Positions 17,968 to 26,742 of a stretch of DNA of 64,000 nucleotides are shown here, in pieces (the first letter of the stretch is position 1; every line of letters starts with the position of its first letter). The stretch is from JAHEZL01 sp046074525 (GTDB lineage Bacteria; Bacteroidota; Bacteroidia; Flavobacteriales_C; GCA-002722245): NCBI GenBank assembly GCA_046074525.1, contig JBJTOK010000019.1, positions 1 through 64,000 of the forward strand, read 5' to 3'. A program made the translations under genes and the position numbers. The notes under the pieces were generated by a model. The model worked only from the letters and a program-made list of their open reading frames with translations. It made no database searches and was not told the DNA's origin.

Positions 17968-20292
17968 ATGAAACGTCTCCTTTCCCTCTCGTTTTTTTTA
18001 ATCTCTTTAGCATCGTTCTCCCAGGATTTCGCAGGGTATAACACCAGCAATTATGCAGGTGTAAACGGTATTGACCTGCAACCCGCATCAATTGTAGATA
18101 ACCGATATAAACTCGATATCCTCCTGCTGGGATTGAATGTAAATGCACAAAACAATTACTTTAAACTTGCCCCGGGTTTCCTCAGCGACATGGGTAATCC
18201 ATCTTTCAAATACATTTATGTTGATAATGATACCTCCAGCTTGCCAAGAACAGGTTTTATGTCAACTACTTTACTCGGACCATCGTTCATGTTCACGGCC
18301 AACGAAAAAAACTCTTTCGCATTTACCACAAAAATGCGTTTACTGATGAACTTAGATGATGTTGACCCTAAACTCATCCAAACCATCTATCAGCAGTACA
18401 ACTCCCCAGAAGTATGGGGATTGACTCTTGTGAATAAGGGACTCAACATGAAAACCATGGCATGGACTGAATACGGACTCGGTTATGGTAGAGAAATTTT
18501 GTATAAGGGCGATCATTATTTAAAAGGTGGTATACGCGTTAAATTATTGCAGGGTATCGGTGATGTTTACACCGACATTCATCCCGTTGATATTACGATA
18601 GAAGATGATTCAACCATAACATTGAAGGGGGACCGCTTTGCTTACGGCCATTCATCCAGCATAGAAAATGCAGGTGTTGGCATGCTTAATCCTTTTTCTG
18701 CTGATGCCAATCTGGGCTTCGGTTGCGACTTAGGATTGGTGTATGAATGGAGACCCAACAAAGACAAGCATACCTATGAAATGGATGGTAAGCAGAACTC
18801 ATCAAGAGATGAAAACAAATACAAACTGAAAGTGGGATTATCCCTCATCGATCTTGGAAGCATCAAATATAAATCAGGTACTTACAGCAAGGATTTCAAT
18901 CCTACTATCAACCATTGGGATGCTGAAGGATTGAACCCTACCAACCCAACACAGGTTGACAGTATTCTTTCAGCCCACTTTGTAACCACTGCGGTTCCTT
19001 CCACATACACCAGAAGTCTGCCTACCGTATTTTCCTTACAGGTGGATTACAATATCTGGAGAACTTTCTTTGTGAATTTTACAGCTTACCAGGCTTTCCG
19101 CTTCAACAACTCTCCAAGCCAGGTACACGAAACCAGCACTTACTCTATTACTCCGAGATGGGATTACAAGTGGTTCGGACTCTACGTTCCTATGAGCTAC
19201 AATACTGTTACAGGATACAAAATCGGCGCAAGTGCCATGATCGGACCTTTCTTCCTTGGAACCAGCAGCCTAAATCCGCTGTTTACCCAAACAAAAGGCC
19301 TCGATGTATTCTTTGGTGTTAAGGTTTCGTCATTGCATTACAAGAAAAATGACGATGATGGCGACAAGGTTTCCGACCGCAATGACCTTTGTCCGGATGT
19401 TAAAGGTATTTGGGCTTTCAAAGGTTGTCCTGATAGCGACAAAGACAGTATTCCTGATAAAGACGATGCCTGTCCAAGCATCCCTGGTGTACGTGAATTC
19501 AAAGGCTGTCCTGATACCGATAAAGACGGTATCGAAGATCAAAAAGACGACTGTCCTAGCGAGCCTGGCTTGAAAGAATTCTATGGTTGTCCTGATAAAG
19601 ACGGCGACAAAATCATCGACAAAAAAGATGAGTGTCCTGACGAGAAAGGGTTACTGCAGTTCAATGGCTGTCCGGATACTGATGGCGATTCTATCATCAA
19701 CCGCCTTGATTCTTGTCCTGACCTCGCCGGTCCGCGCATGTACAACGGTTGTCCAGATACCGATGGTGATGGCCTCCACAACAAAGTGGACAGCTGCGCT
19801 ACCGAAGCCGGTCCGAAAGAAAATAACGGTTGTCCGTTTGGCGATGAAGACCGAGATGGTGTTCTCGACAAAGATGATGAGTGCCCTAAAACAGCTGGTA
19901 CAAAAGAAAACAAAGGTTGTCCTGAGTTGAAGAAAGAGGAAGAAGAAATCCTTAATACTGCCTTCCAGAACCTGGAGTTCGAAACATCGAAAGCAGTCAT
20001 TAAAGCCGAATCTTTCGCTTCACTGGATGAACTGGCGGCATTACTCGTGAAAAAACCTACATGGAAGCTGCGTGTTGCTGGTCACACCGATAACGCAGGT
20101 GATGCTAATAAGAACCTCAAACTATCGAAAGACCGTACCGAGGCCGTTGCAAAATACCTCTCTGAAAAAGGAGTTGACATGAGCAGAATTATTGTGGAGT
20201 ACTATGGTTCTACGAAACCAATTGCCGACAATAAAACAGCTGAAGGAAAACAGAAAAACAGAAGGGTTGAAATGACCGTGGTGTTTGAATAA
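17968..20292 (+). CDS. OmpA-family outer-membrane protein with TSP3 repeats
   Basis: A 774-residue protein: signal peptide (about 1-19), a DUF5723-like outer-membrane barrel (about 20-455; FAGYNTSNYAGVNG start), seven thrombospondin type 3 Ca-binding repeats (about 460-655; repeated DxDxDGxxDxxDxCP units each closing with a GCP triplet), and a C-terminal OmpA peptidoglycan-binding domain (about 660-774; VAGHTDNAGDANKNLKLSKDR). It probably bridges the outer membrane and the murein, with the TSP3 segment as a calcium-stiffened linker. The stop TAA overlaps an ATG by one base; an intrinsic terminator lies 26 nt after the stop. Confidence 0.9.
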   Translation: MKRLLSLSFFLISLASFSQDFAGYNTSNYAGVNGIDLQPASIVDNRYKLDILLLGLNVNAQNNYFKLAPGFLSDMGNPSFKYIYVDNDTSSLPRTGFMSTTLLGPSFMFTANEKNSFAFTTKMRLLMNLDDVDPKLIQTIYQQYNSPEVWGLTLVNKGLNMKTMAWTEYGLGYGREILYKGDHYLKGGIRVKLLQGIGDVYTDIHPVDITIEDDSTITLKGDRFAYGHSSSIENAGVGMLNPFSADANLGFGCDLGLVYEWRPNKDKHTYEMDGKQNSSRDENKYKLKVGLSLIDLGSIKYKSGTYSKDFNPTINHWDAEGLNPTNPTQVDSILSAHFVTTAVPSTYTRSLPTVFSLQVDYNIWRTFFVNFTAYQAFRFNNSPSQVHETSTYSITPRWDYKWFGLYVPMSYNTVTGYKIGASAMIGPFFLGTSSLNPLFTQTKGLDVFFGVKVSSLHYKKNDDDGDKVSDRNDLCPDVKGIWAFKGCPDSDKDSIPDKDDACPSIPGVREFKGCPDTDKDGIEDQKDDCPSEPGLKEFYGCPDKDGDKIIDKKDECPDEKGLLQFNGCPDTDGDSIINRLDSCPDLAGPRMYNGCPDTDGDGLHNKVDSCATEAGPKENNGCPFGDEDRDGVLDKDDECPKTAGTKENKGCPELKKEEEEILNTAFQNLEFETSKAVIKAESFASLDELAALLVKKPTWKLRVAGHTDNAGDANKNLKLSKDRTEAVAKYLSEKGVDMSRIIVEYYGSTKPIADNKTAEGKQKNRRVEMTVVFE

Positions 20293-20315
20293 TGCTTCAT
20301 TTAAAAAACAATAAT

Positions 20316-21302
20316 ATGAGGTCGCGGTATTTACTTACCGCGACCTTTTTCTTTTTCCTGCTGCAGTTACAGGCACAAAAGCTGGATTCGCTGCTTCATA
20401 AAACAGTGCCCTCTTTCACGGGACAGGTGGCCATCATCAAAAACGATTCTTTGGTTTTTTCTTACAGCGCTGGATGGATGAATTATCCCTTGCAAATTCC
20501 AATGAACAATGATCTTCTGCTGGAAAGCGGTGAACTCAGTACTTTTTTCACCCGCGAGGCGATTATGGATCTGGTGAAAAGCGGAAAGTTGAAACCGGAA
20601 GCTCCCGTAGCCGATTACCTTCCTTCTTTCCCCTACAAAAATATTACGGTAAATCATTTACTCAACTACACTTCGGGCCTGCCTGGCAATTACCTTAAAT
20701 TGTACCACCGCTATATTTACGACGATGAAAACATCAAGGTAAAGGATAAGGTGAAAAACATTACCAATGCTGATATTCTGGAGATATTACAAAAATTCCA
20801 GCCAGCCCTTGAATTCAATCCCGGCGAGAAAAAATCCATAAATAACATCAACGACATTGTACTGGCGGGCTTGGTAGAAATCCTTTATTTCAAAAACTTT
20901 GAAGCCACAATCCACGAGATGACAAAAAGTAAATACAAAGAACTGAAAATCGTTGCCAGTTCTGACTTTGAAACGACTCCTGTTCCACTGAAAGCTTCGG
21001 GACACAGGAGAGTTGACTCCACCCATTTCTCTATGGAGGAATCTTTAAGCGATATTGGATTTAAATATAATGATGCTACCATGGGCCATCATCATGTGTA
21101 TGCCTCCGCCGAAAGCATGGCGAGATATTTCGCGGCCAATTACCATACTATTGACCAGGCTCTTCTTCCTTATTCCGGACACGAGCCGGGTTTCAATTCC
21201 ACCCTTGCTTTTTACAAAGGAATGGTTATTGTTATTCTTTCCAACACGAGCGATGAGCAGGATACACAAAACATTTTAAAAGTGTTAAGGGCTCAATTTT
21301 AA
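20316..21302 (+). CDS. beta-lactamase-fold protein, probable pseudoenzyme
   Basis: About 328 residues with a signal peptide (FFFFLLQLQAQ). The serine beta-lactamase/PBP4-star fold is recognisable (FFTREAIMDLVKSGKL, LLNYTSGLPGN, PGFNSTLAFYKGMVIVILSN), but all three active-site motifs are changed. ELST (73-76) replaces SxxK, so the nucleophile and general base are lost. Ile175 replaces the YxN tyrosine. Tyr replaces the His of HxG before SGHEPGF. It is therefore likely non-catalytic, a binding or regulatory relative of the intact copy at 15082-16263. A start at 20292 overlapping the upstream stop is also possible. Its first codons overlap an intrinsic terminator hairpin. Confidence 0.78.
   Translation: MRSRYLLTATFFFFLLQLQAQKLDSLLHKTVPSFTGQVAIIKNDSLVFSYSAGWMNYPLQIPMNNDLLLESGELSTFFTREAIMDLVKSGKLKPEAPVADYLPSFPYKNITVNHLLNYTSGLPGNYLKLYHRYIYDDENIKVKDKVKNITNADILEILQKFQPALEFNPGEKKSINNINDIVLAGLVEILYFKNFEATIHEMTKSKYKELKIVASSDFETTPVPLKASGHRRVDSTHFSMEESLSDIGFKYNDATMGHHHVYASAESMARYFAANYHTIDQALLPYSGHEPGFNSTLAFYKGMVIVILSNTSDEQDTQNILKVLRAQF
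20319..20358 (+). terminator. intrinsic terminator overlapping the next gene's signal-peptide codons
   Basis: AGGTCGCGGTA (20319-20329) pairs perfectly with TACCGCGACCT (20336-20346) around a 6-nt loop, followed by a T-rich tract (20346-20356). It is correctly placed to end the transcript of the OmpA/TSP3 gene (stop at 20292), yet it lies within codons 2-14 of the following beta-lactamase-like gene. Confidence 0.75.
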
Positions 21303-21351
21303 TTTATCCGATTGAAAGATTTTTAATACACTTGTATAAACAACCAACATT

Positions 21352-21768
21352 ATGAAGCGTTTACTGATCATCCCTGCCTTACTCGTATTAGTATTTTCCT
21401 TTGTTATCGACTGGAAGAAGGAGCAACTGATGGAACCCGCTGATCTGGCCAAAGTTTTGAAAGACGACAAAGCCAAGAAACCGGTGGTATTGAATGTAGG
21501 ATCAGTGGAAGACATCTACACTGCCATCAATGTCGGTCCGAGCAGTATAGCCATGGGCATCAAAAAAATTGAAGCCCAGATGCCTAAAATGAAGAAAAAT
21601 CAGGATATCGTGATTTACTGTGGCTGCTGTGCGCTGGAACACTGCGAAAACATCAAGCCGGCATATGATCTTCTCCTCGCCAACGGATTTAAAAAAGTAA
21701 AAATCCTCAATCTTCCTGTAGGATTGGCTGATGACTGGAGAGCGAAAGGTTATCCAATGAAGAAGTAG
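21352..21768 (+). CDS. exported rhodanese-like protein with Cys-rich active-site loop
   Basis: A 138-residue protein with an N-terminal signal or anchor (LLIIPALLVLVFSFVI) and a rhodanese fold: PVVLNVGSVEDIYTAIN, KKIEAQMPKMKKNQDIVIYC, then the closing helix/strand KVKILNLPVGLADDW. The active-site loop reads YCGCCALEHCEN rather than the common CRSG(N)R, giving four cysteines in nine residues. This may indicate a thiol-relay or metal-binding role rather than sulfur transfer. It stands alone and is convergent with the helicase gene (2-nt gap). Confidence 0.78.
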   Translation: MKRLLIIPALLVLVFSFVIDWKKEQLMEPADLAKVLKDDKAKKPVVLNVGSVEDIYTAINVGPSSIAMGIKKIEAQMPKMKKNQDIVIYCGCCALEHCENIKPAYDLLLANGFKKVKILNLPVGLADDWRAKGYPMKK

Positions 21769-21770
21769 TG

Positions 21771-23198
21771 TTAACCTCTTGATTCAGACAGAAAAAATTG
21801 CTCATTAAAATTCACGAAGTACAGTTTTTTTGAGGCTCGGGTAATGGCAGTGTACAACCACCTCAAATACTCCACATCCACCATTTCATCGCTAAGATAA
21901 CCCTGCACAACAAAAGCGTAATCCCATTGTCCGCCCTGTGATTTGTGACAGGTAACAGCATAACCGAATTTCACCTGCAGTGCATTGTAATAGGGATCCT
22001 TCTTGAGCTCATCCTTAATCTTGGTTTTGTAAGATCCTTTTATCAAATAATCGGAATATACATTTTCCTGAAACTGCTTGCCCTGTTCGCGCGTGAGTGC
22101 CGGTGCGTCAGTCATGAGTGTATCCAGCATCACTTTCACTTCGAGCTCAGGTTCACCGGGATAATCCACCAGTCGGATTTGTAAATTCACAAAACGGAAA
22201 CCATACTTTTCCTCAAACTTCATCACACGTTCCACATACACCATATCACCGTTAGCGATGAAGCCCGCCTTCGATTCATCACCCAGCCAGAAATAATTGT
22301 TCTTCACCACCATAAGGTAATCGCCCGATGCAATTTCATCTTCCTGCCAGCGAATGCGATAGCGGATTTGCTGATTGAACTGGTTAGCCGATTTATTGGA
22401 ACGACAAATCACAATGGCATTTTCTACGCCTACCTTAGCGTAGGCCGACGACAAAATTTCCTCTACATCATAGCTATTGACAGAAGCCACGTCAGGAAAA
22501 TCGCTCAGCTCAATGGCAGGATATCCGGGCAGCTTTTCCTTCAGCTGATCCCGGATTTTAGTGGCATTGTATAAAATACCCGACTTTGCCGATTGACGCA
22601 CCACCTCCGTGAGTTCATAATCGAAAACACTGAGGCCGATATATTTTTGCAAATAGTTTTTATCTAAAGCCAGACTCACATCCATGCCTACAGGAGGAAG
22701 CTGCGCCGTGTCGCCAATGAAGATGAGCCGGCAGTTTTCACCTGCAAAAACGTAGCGCACCAAATCTTCCAGTAAACTCCCTCCCTTGCTGACAAACGAG
22801 CCACCCAATCCGCCTGAATTAGCGATCATCGACGCCTCATCCACAAAAAAAACCGTGTTTTTATGAATGTTCTTTTGCAAAACAAAGCGACTCACGCCGT
22901 CTTTCGATTCGTGGAAATATATTTTCTTGTGTACAGTATAAGCCGGCCGGCCCGAATAAGAGCTTAATACTTTTGCGGCCCGGCCCGTTGGCGCCAGCAG
23001 CACCGAGGTAATTTTGTATTCTTCTATGCTTTTAATAAAGGCGCTGATAAGAGAGGTCTTCCCCGTTCCGGCATAACCACGTAGGATGAAGGTTGGGCGA
23101 TGAATGGATCCCGACAGGAATTCGGCCAGCAGGGAGATCAGCTTCTCCTGTCCCGACGTAGGCTGGTGCCCGAGATGATGTATAATTTTATCTCTCAA
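21771..23198 (-). CDS. RecD-like superfamily 1 DNA helicase
   Basis: A 475-residue SF1B helicase. Walker A GYAGTGKTS (41-49), Walker B FFVDEASMI, motif GDTAQLPPVG, LTEVVRQ (motif IV), and a C-terminal UvrD_C_2 region with TCHKSQGGQWDYAFVV and WLYTAITRASKKLYFV. It is shorter than RecD2 and lacks the N-terminal region, similar to Dda-type/ExoV-alpha-like helicases found across Bacteroidota. It would unwind DNA 5'-to-3' in repair or replication restart. The start is at the divergent promoter region shared with the DUF3822 gene. Confidence 0.88.
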   Translation of the reverse strand: MRDKIIHHLGHQPTSGQEKLISLLAEFLSGSIHRPTFILRGYAGTGKTSLISAFIKSIEEYKITSVLLAPTGRAAKVLSSYSGRPAYTVHKKIYFHESKDGVSRFVLQKNIHKNTVFFVDEASMIANSGGLGGSFVSKGGSLLEDLVRYVFAGENCRLIFIGDTAQLPPVGMDVSLALDKNYLQKYIGLSVFDYELTEVVRQSAKSGILYNATKIRDQLKEKLPGYPAIELSDFPDVASVNSYDVEEILSSAYAKVGVENAIVICRSNKSANQFNQQIRYRIRWQEDEIASGDYLMVVKNNYFWLGDESKAGFIANGDMVYVERVMKFEEKYGFRFVNLQIRLVDYPGEPELEVKVMLDTLMTDAPALTREQGKQFQENVYSDYLIKGSYKTKIKDELKKDPYYNALQVKFGYAVTCHKSQGGQWDYAFVVQGYLSDEMVDVEYLRWLYTAITRASKKLYFVNFNEQFFLSESRG

Positions 23199-23279
23199 AA
23201 TTAAAATCGTCTTAACCTTAAATTAACCGCGATACCCTAGCTTTACGATATCAAAATTTATGTCGTAAATTAGCCGAGC

Positions 23280-24155
23280 ATGGAAGCCGAAGTTATCAAT
23301 AAAGTAAGGGAGCAGCAAATCATCGACAAGCGCATGCTGCAAATTCCGGCAGAGGAATTACAGCTGCATTTAGAAGTGGAAAATGCACTGATCAAAGCGC
23401 ATGTGTTCAATGCACGTGAAAATGAAATCCTGGGCTTCCAGACGACCAATCTCAATAATGAATACTACGAATTCGACAACGATAAACTGCAGTCGTTTTT
23501 TAGTTCTTCAGCACTGCAGCTCAACCGTAAATTCCAAAAAATATCACTGTCGGTAGTGAATCACAAATGCGTCCTGGTCCCTTCTGCCCTTTTTGAAAGA
23601 GACAAGGCAAGCGATTATTTAAACACCAGCTGCACACTCGATGCTTTTGATACTGTTATGACAAAGGAAATTCCTTTTCTAAATGCCATTGCAGTATTTG
23701 CCGTTCCGGATACCTTGAAAAAACTTATGGACAAGCAGTTTGAGCATATTGAGTATTTGCCACATGTTGTTCCAACATACTTGTTGTTATACAATCTCTA
23801 CAAAAGCGAAAAAGAAGCATTGATTTTCGTGAATATCCACTCCGATTTTTACGACATCATCGTTTTTCAAAACGGACAATTGAAGCTGTTCACCACGCAC
23901 CCTGTAGAAACTACCGAAGACTTTTTATACTACACCTTCTATACGCTGGAACAAATGAAAATCAGCGCTGCTACCACTCCTGTCTATCTCACTGGAGAAG
24001 TAGAAAAAAACTCTGCCATTCACGAAATACTATTGAAATATTTCAAGAAAAGTTCCTGGATCCTGAAAGCGAGTCCGTACAAAATGGGATATGAATTAAA
24101 CAGCATAAATCCTTATTTTTACTGCTCACATTTCAGTCAGTACCTATGCGTATAA
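23280..24155 (+). CDS. DUF3822 family protein
   Basis: A 291-residue protein matching the Bacteroidota DUF3822 family, which has an ASKHA (actin/hexokinase-like) appearance: an early strand pair around EILGFQTTNL, SLSVVNHKCVLVPSALF, and later ALIFVNIHSDFYDIIVFQNGQLKLF with a following TFYTLEQMKI helix. It overlaps the downstream rsmD start by 10 nt, the usual arrangement in this phylum, suggesting coupling. Function unknown. Confidence 0.85.
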   Translation: MEAEVINKVREQQIIDKRMLQIPAEELQLHLEVENALIKAHVFNARENEILGFQTTNLNNEYYEFDNDKLQSFFSSSALQLNRKFQKISLSVVNHKCVLVPSALFERDKASDYLNTSCTLDAFDTVMTKEIPFLNAIAVFAVPDTLKKLMDKQFEHIEYLPHVVPTYLLLYNLYKSEKEALIFVNIHSDFYDIIVFQNGQLKLFTTHPVETTEDFLYYTFYTLEQMKISAATTPVYLTGEVEKNSAIHEILLKYFKKSSWILKASPYKMGYELNSINPYFYCSHFSQYLCV

Positions 24156-24685
24156 TCAGTGGTCAGTTTGGAGGAAGGCGATTTTCCCCACCAGGAAACT
24201 TACCTGTTCGACCAACCACCGACCAGGCGAAAGAAGCCATCTTCAACGTATTCAACAATAATTTTTCTTTCGATGAAATCAGTGTTCTCGATTTGTTTTC
24301 GGGCACAGGCAACATCACTTTTGAGTTTGCTTCACGCGGTGTGAGCGACATCACCTGCATTGAGCAAAATTTCAAGTGCTGCGACTTCATCAAGAAAACT
24401 GCCGAAACGCTTGGAATCTCACCACGCATTATCAAAGCTGATGTTTTCAGGTGGGTGGAGCAAAATAAAGGCAAGAAATTCGATCTCATTTTTGCTGATC
24501 CTCCTTATGAACTGCCTCACCTGAAAACCATTCCCGAGCTGATTTTCAACGCCGGTATTTTAAAGGAAGGCGGCTGGCTTGTAGTGGAACATCCGAAAGA
24601 AATCTCCTTCTTCGCGCACGAAAAATTTTCGTGGCACAGGAATTACGGACATGTGAATTTCTCGGTGTTTGAAATTAAGGCATAA
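24146..24685 (+). CDS. rsmD: 16S rRNA (guanine(966)-N(2))-methyltransferase RsmD
   Basis: A 179-residue class I SAM-dependent methyltransferase. The start MRIISGQFGGR, VRPTTDQAKEAIFN, SAM-binding LDLFSGTGN (49-56) and catalytic DPPY (118-121) are all characteristic of RsmD, which methylates G966 of 16S rRNA in the assembled small subunit. It begins inside the end of the DUF3822 gene. Length is normal for the family. Confidence 0.93.
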   Translation: MRIISGQFGGRRFSPPGNLPVRPTTDQAKEAIFNVFNNNFSFDEISVLDLFSGTGNITFEFASRGVSDITCIEQNFKCCDFIKKTAETLGISPRIIKADVFRWVEQNKGKKFDLIFADPPYELPHLKTIPELIFNAGILKEGGWLVVEHPKEISFFAHEKFSWHRNYGHVNFSVFEIKA

Positions 24686-24721
24686 CTATTTTCAAATTCT
24701 GAAGCAAGTTCAGGATCTTCT

Positions 24722-25990
24722 TTAATACGCCAGCAAATCACTCATTGTAGCTTTAAACTGATTAGTAGTGCAAGGATCTATATTGATCTTCACAATTTCT
24801 TTTTGCGAAGTATTGAAAGAAGTATAGCCGAGCATAAAATTGTTTTTATCACCACCGAAACTAATGACTATTACTTCCTGATCAGCAGGCAGGTCCTTGG
24901 CATAAACCAATTTATCCTGTCCGGTACTGTAAAGCGGTAAAATCGAATTGATGTCTTTGAAAACGAGATAAGTCTGCACGTTTTTACCATTTTCCAGCTC
25001 ACAGGCAATGTTCACTTTATTCCTGGTTTCATAAAAACGATCGCAGTTGATCCAGCCCAGTTGCGACGATTGCATGACAGAATAGAGCGCTTTTTCCTGT
25101 TCAGATACTTCTCCTTCATAATAAACACCATCAAGAGATCCTTCGCTTCCCTCCCAATTATCATCATTATTCTGCTCCACTTTTTGAGTCGCCAGCGAAT
25201 CCTTGATCACCGGTGAAACCACCCTGTGCAACCCATCCAGTTTCCAATCTACCAAACCCGAAGAAACATTGCCGTTAAATGTGAAATAACCGTCGGCCGC
25301 ATCCAGCTGTTTAGGGAAAATGATGTTCATTAGATAACCCTGCTTAAGTTGTAATTTTACGCCTTCACACTTCGCTTCCACATAAAACATCCCCATCGAT
25401 TCCAGTATCCTTCCTTTGGAACGTGCCACCATCCCATTCATCACAAAATCTTCTTTTGACGCGTATTCCCAAATACACAAATCTACTTTATCACTCATCG
25501 TACCCTTGCTATCGAATGAGTAAGGCGGAAAATAAAATGAAATTCCCCCGGCGGTCACTACCGTTCCGCCCTTCGCCTTGCTAATCAAAAAACATTGGCG
25601 CAGATTGCTGTCGAGAACTGTTTTACAATTTGTCTTCTGGAGTTCCTTTGCTTTAAAAACCCAAAGGAAAGCATAAGGTTCATATTTGATGACGATGTCC
25701 TTATCCTCAACTTCCAGCTCCTTCAAATAAGAAGAAACAACGTTGCAACGCTCTTTTGACAACTTGGAAAGATATTTTCCATCGTCCTTCCTCTCCTGCA
25801 CAGCTAGCATATTGAATTTCAGCCACCCACCCACCGGCACATTGATGTAATTGCGAATGATGGCGGTTTTAATTTCTTCTGATAATCCTGCGCTGTCCAA
25901 CTGCAGATTCATGGTGTGCACATTCACCTGTGCCGGCAAATTGCCAATCAGCAATAACGCCAGCGAAACTAAAATAGAGCTCTTCATCAT
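24722..25990 (-). CDS. secreted protein with ZU5-like domain
   Basis: A 422-residue exported protein (signal about 1-20). An N-terminal part with OmpA-like helix features (SKERCNVVSSYLKELEVEDKDIVIKYEPYAF) is followed by a segment of the pattern GTVVTAGGISFYFPPYSF...VDLCIWEYASKEDFVMNGM, typical of ZU5-like beta domains in Bacteroidota surface proteins. The C-terminal 200 residues are beta-rich and unassigned. No type IX CTD sorting signal is evident. Isolated gene; function unknown. Confidence 0.7.
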   Translation of the reverse strand: MMKSSILVSLALLLIGNLPAQVNVHTMNLQLDSAGLSEEIKTAIIRNYINVPVGGWLKFNMLAVQERKDDGKYLSKLSKERCNVVSSYLKELEVEDKDIVIKYEPYAFLWVFKAKELQKTNCKTVLDSNLRQCFLISKAKGGTVVTAGGISFYFPPYSFDSKGTMSDKVDLCIWEYASKEDFVMNGMVARSKGRILESMGMFYVEAKCEGVKLQLKQGYLMNIIFPKQLDAADGYFTFNGNVSSGLVDWKLDGLHRVVSPVIKDSLATQKVEQNNDDNWEGSEGSLDGVYYEGEVSEQEKALYSVMQSSQLGWINCDRFYETRNKVNIACELENGKNVQTYLVFKDINSILPLYSTGQDKLVYAKDLPADQEVIVISFGGDKNNFMLGYTSFNTSQKEIVKINIDPCTTNQFKATMSDLLAY

Positions 25991-26035
25991 CCCCGGTTTT
26001 GAAATGATAATGTACTTTTTCTAAAACGTTACAAA

Positions 26036-26632
26036 TTATTTTTTCTGAAGTCGGATTTTAACTATTGTGTAAATCGTATACAAAATCACCAAAGGCAGGA
26101 TCAGTAAAGACAACAAAGAAAATATACCGCCAAACAAAGCGAAAATTAAAAATAACAACACATCAATAAAAGTCACTTTTGTATCGATGGGGTACTGATC
26201 AAGCTGCAGTATGGCTTTTAAATCCCCCACCCTCATATCCATAGCGTCTTCCGTAGAAAACGAAGTATTGTACAAATTTTTTGTTTTCCTCCCTCGAGCA
26301 AAAGCCTTCAATGTTCTTGAAAAATTCATCCAGAACCCCATCATCACCCCACTGGTGTTGAGGACAAAAGCCGCCCAGTATCTGGTGCATCCTGATGCGA
26401 TTTCCCAGGCGCTGATTTCTGCTTCCCCCTTGATATCTGTGGAATAACCGGTAAGGAGGTGATGTATATCATGCTTGATTACTGCTTTGCGGCGCGCATC
26501 AAAATTGGGAATGTAGAAATAAAATTTCCCCATTTCAATCTTTACATTCGGACTCCCCTGACCGCCATCCAGTTCCAGATTGCTGTCGATATAAAACTGC
26601 GTCAATAACTCGCGGGGGCTTTGGTGATTCAT
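26036..26632 (-). CDS. Coq4-like metal-binding membrane protein
   Basis: A 198-residue protein. Residues 54-70 match HDxxHx11E exactly (His54, Asp55, His58, Glu70), the zinc-ligand motif characteristic of Coq4, followed by EISAWEIASG, which occupies the place of the conserved helix after the motif. Two or three hydrophobic C-terminal segments (about 145-195) form a membrane anchor. Coq4 acts in ubiquinone biosynthesis, whereas Bacteroidota normally use menaquinone, so the role here is open. It has no signal peptide. Other metal-dependent families could show a similar motif. Confidence 0.6.
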   Translation of the reverse strand: MNHQSPRELLTQFYIDSNLELDGGQGSPNVKIEMGKFYFYIPNFDARRKAVIKHDIHHLLTGYSTDIKGEAEISAWEIASGCTRYWAAFVLNTSGVMMGFWMNFSRTLKAFARGRKTKNLYNTSFSTEDAMDMRVGDLKAILQLDQYPIDTKVTFIDVLLFLIFALFGGIFSLLSLLILPLVILYTIYTIVKIRLQKK

Positions 26633-26742
26633 GAAATGAAGGTAAAAAATTATTGTGGCGAACCAAATCCCTGCATTGCCGTATCACGGGTAAATCAATC
26701 AAATTTTATGAAATGAGCCATTAAAAAATAAATAATCCACCT

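Noticed and set aside
19351..19930. tandem DNA repeats suggesting slippage
   Set aside because: They are explained by the seven TSP3 protein repeats of the OmpA gene; nucleotide copies have diverged.
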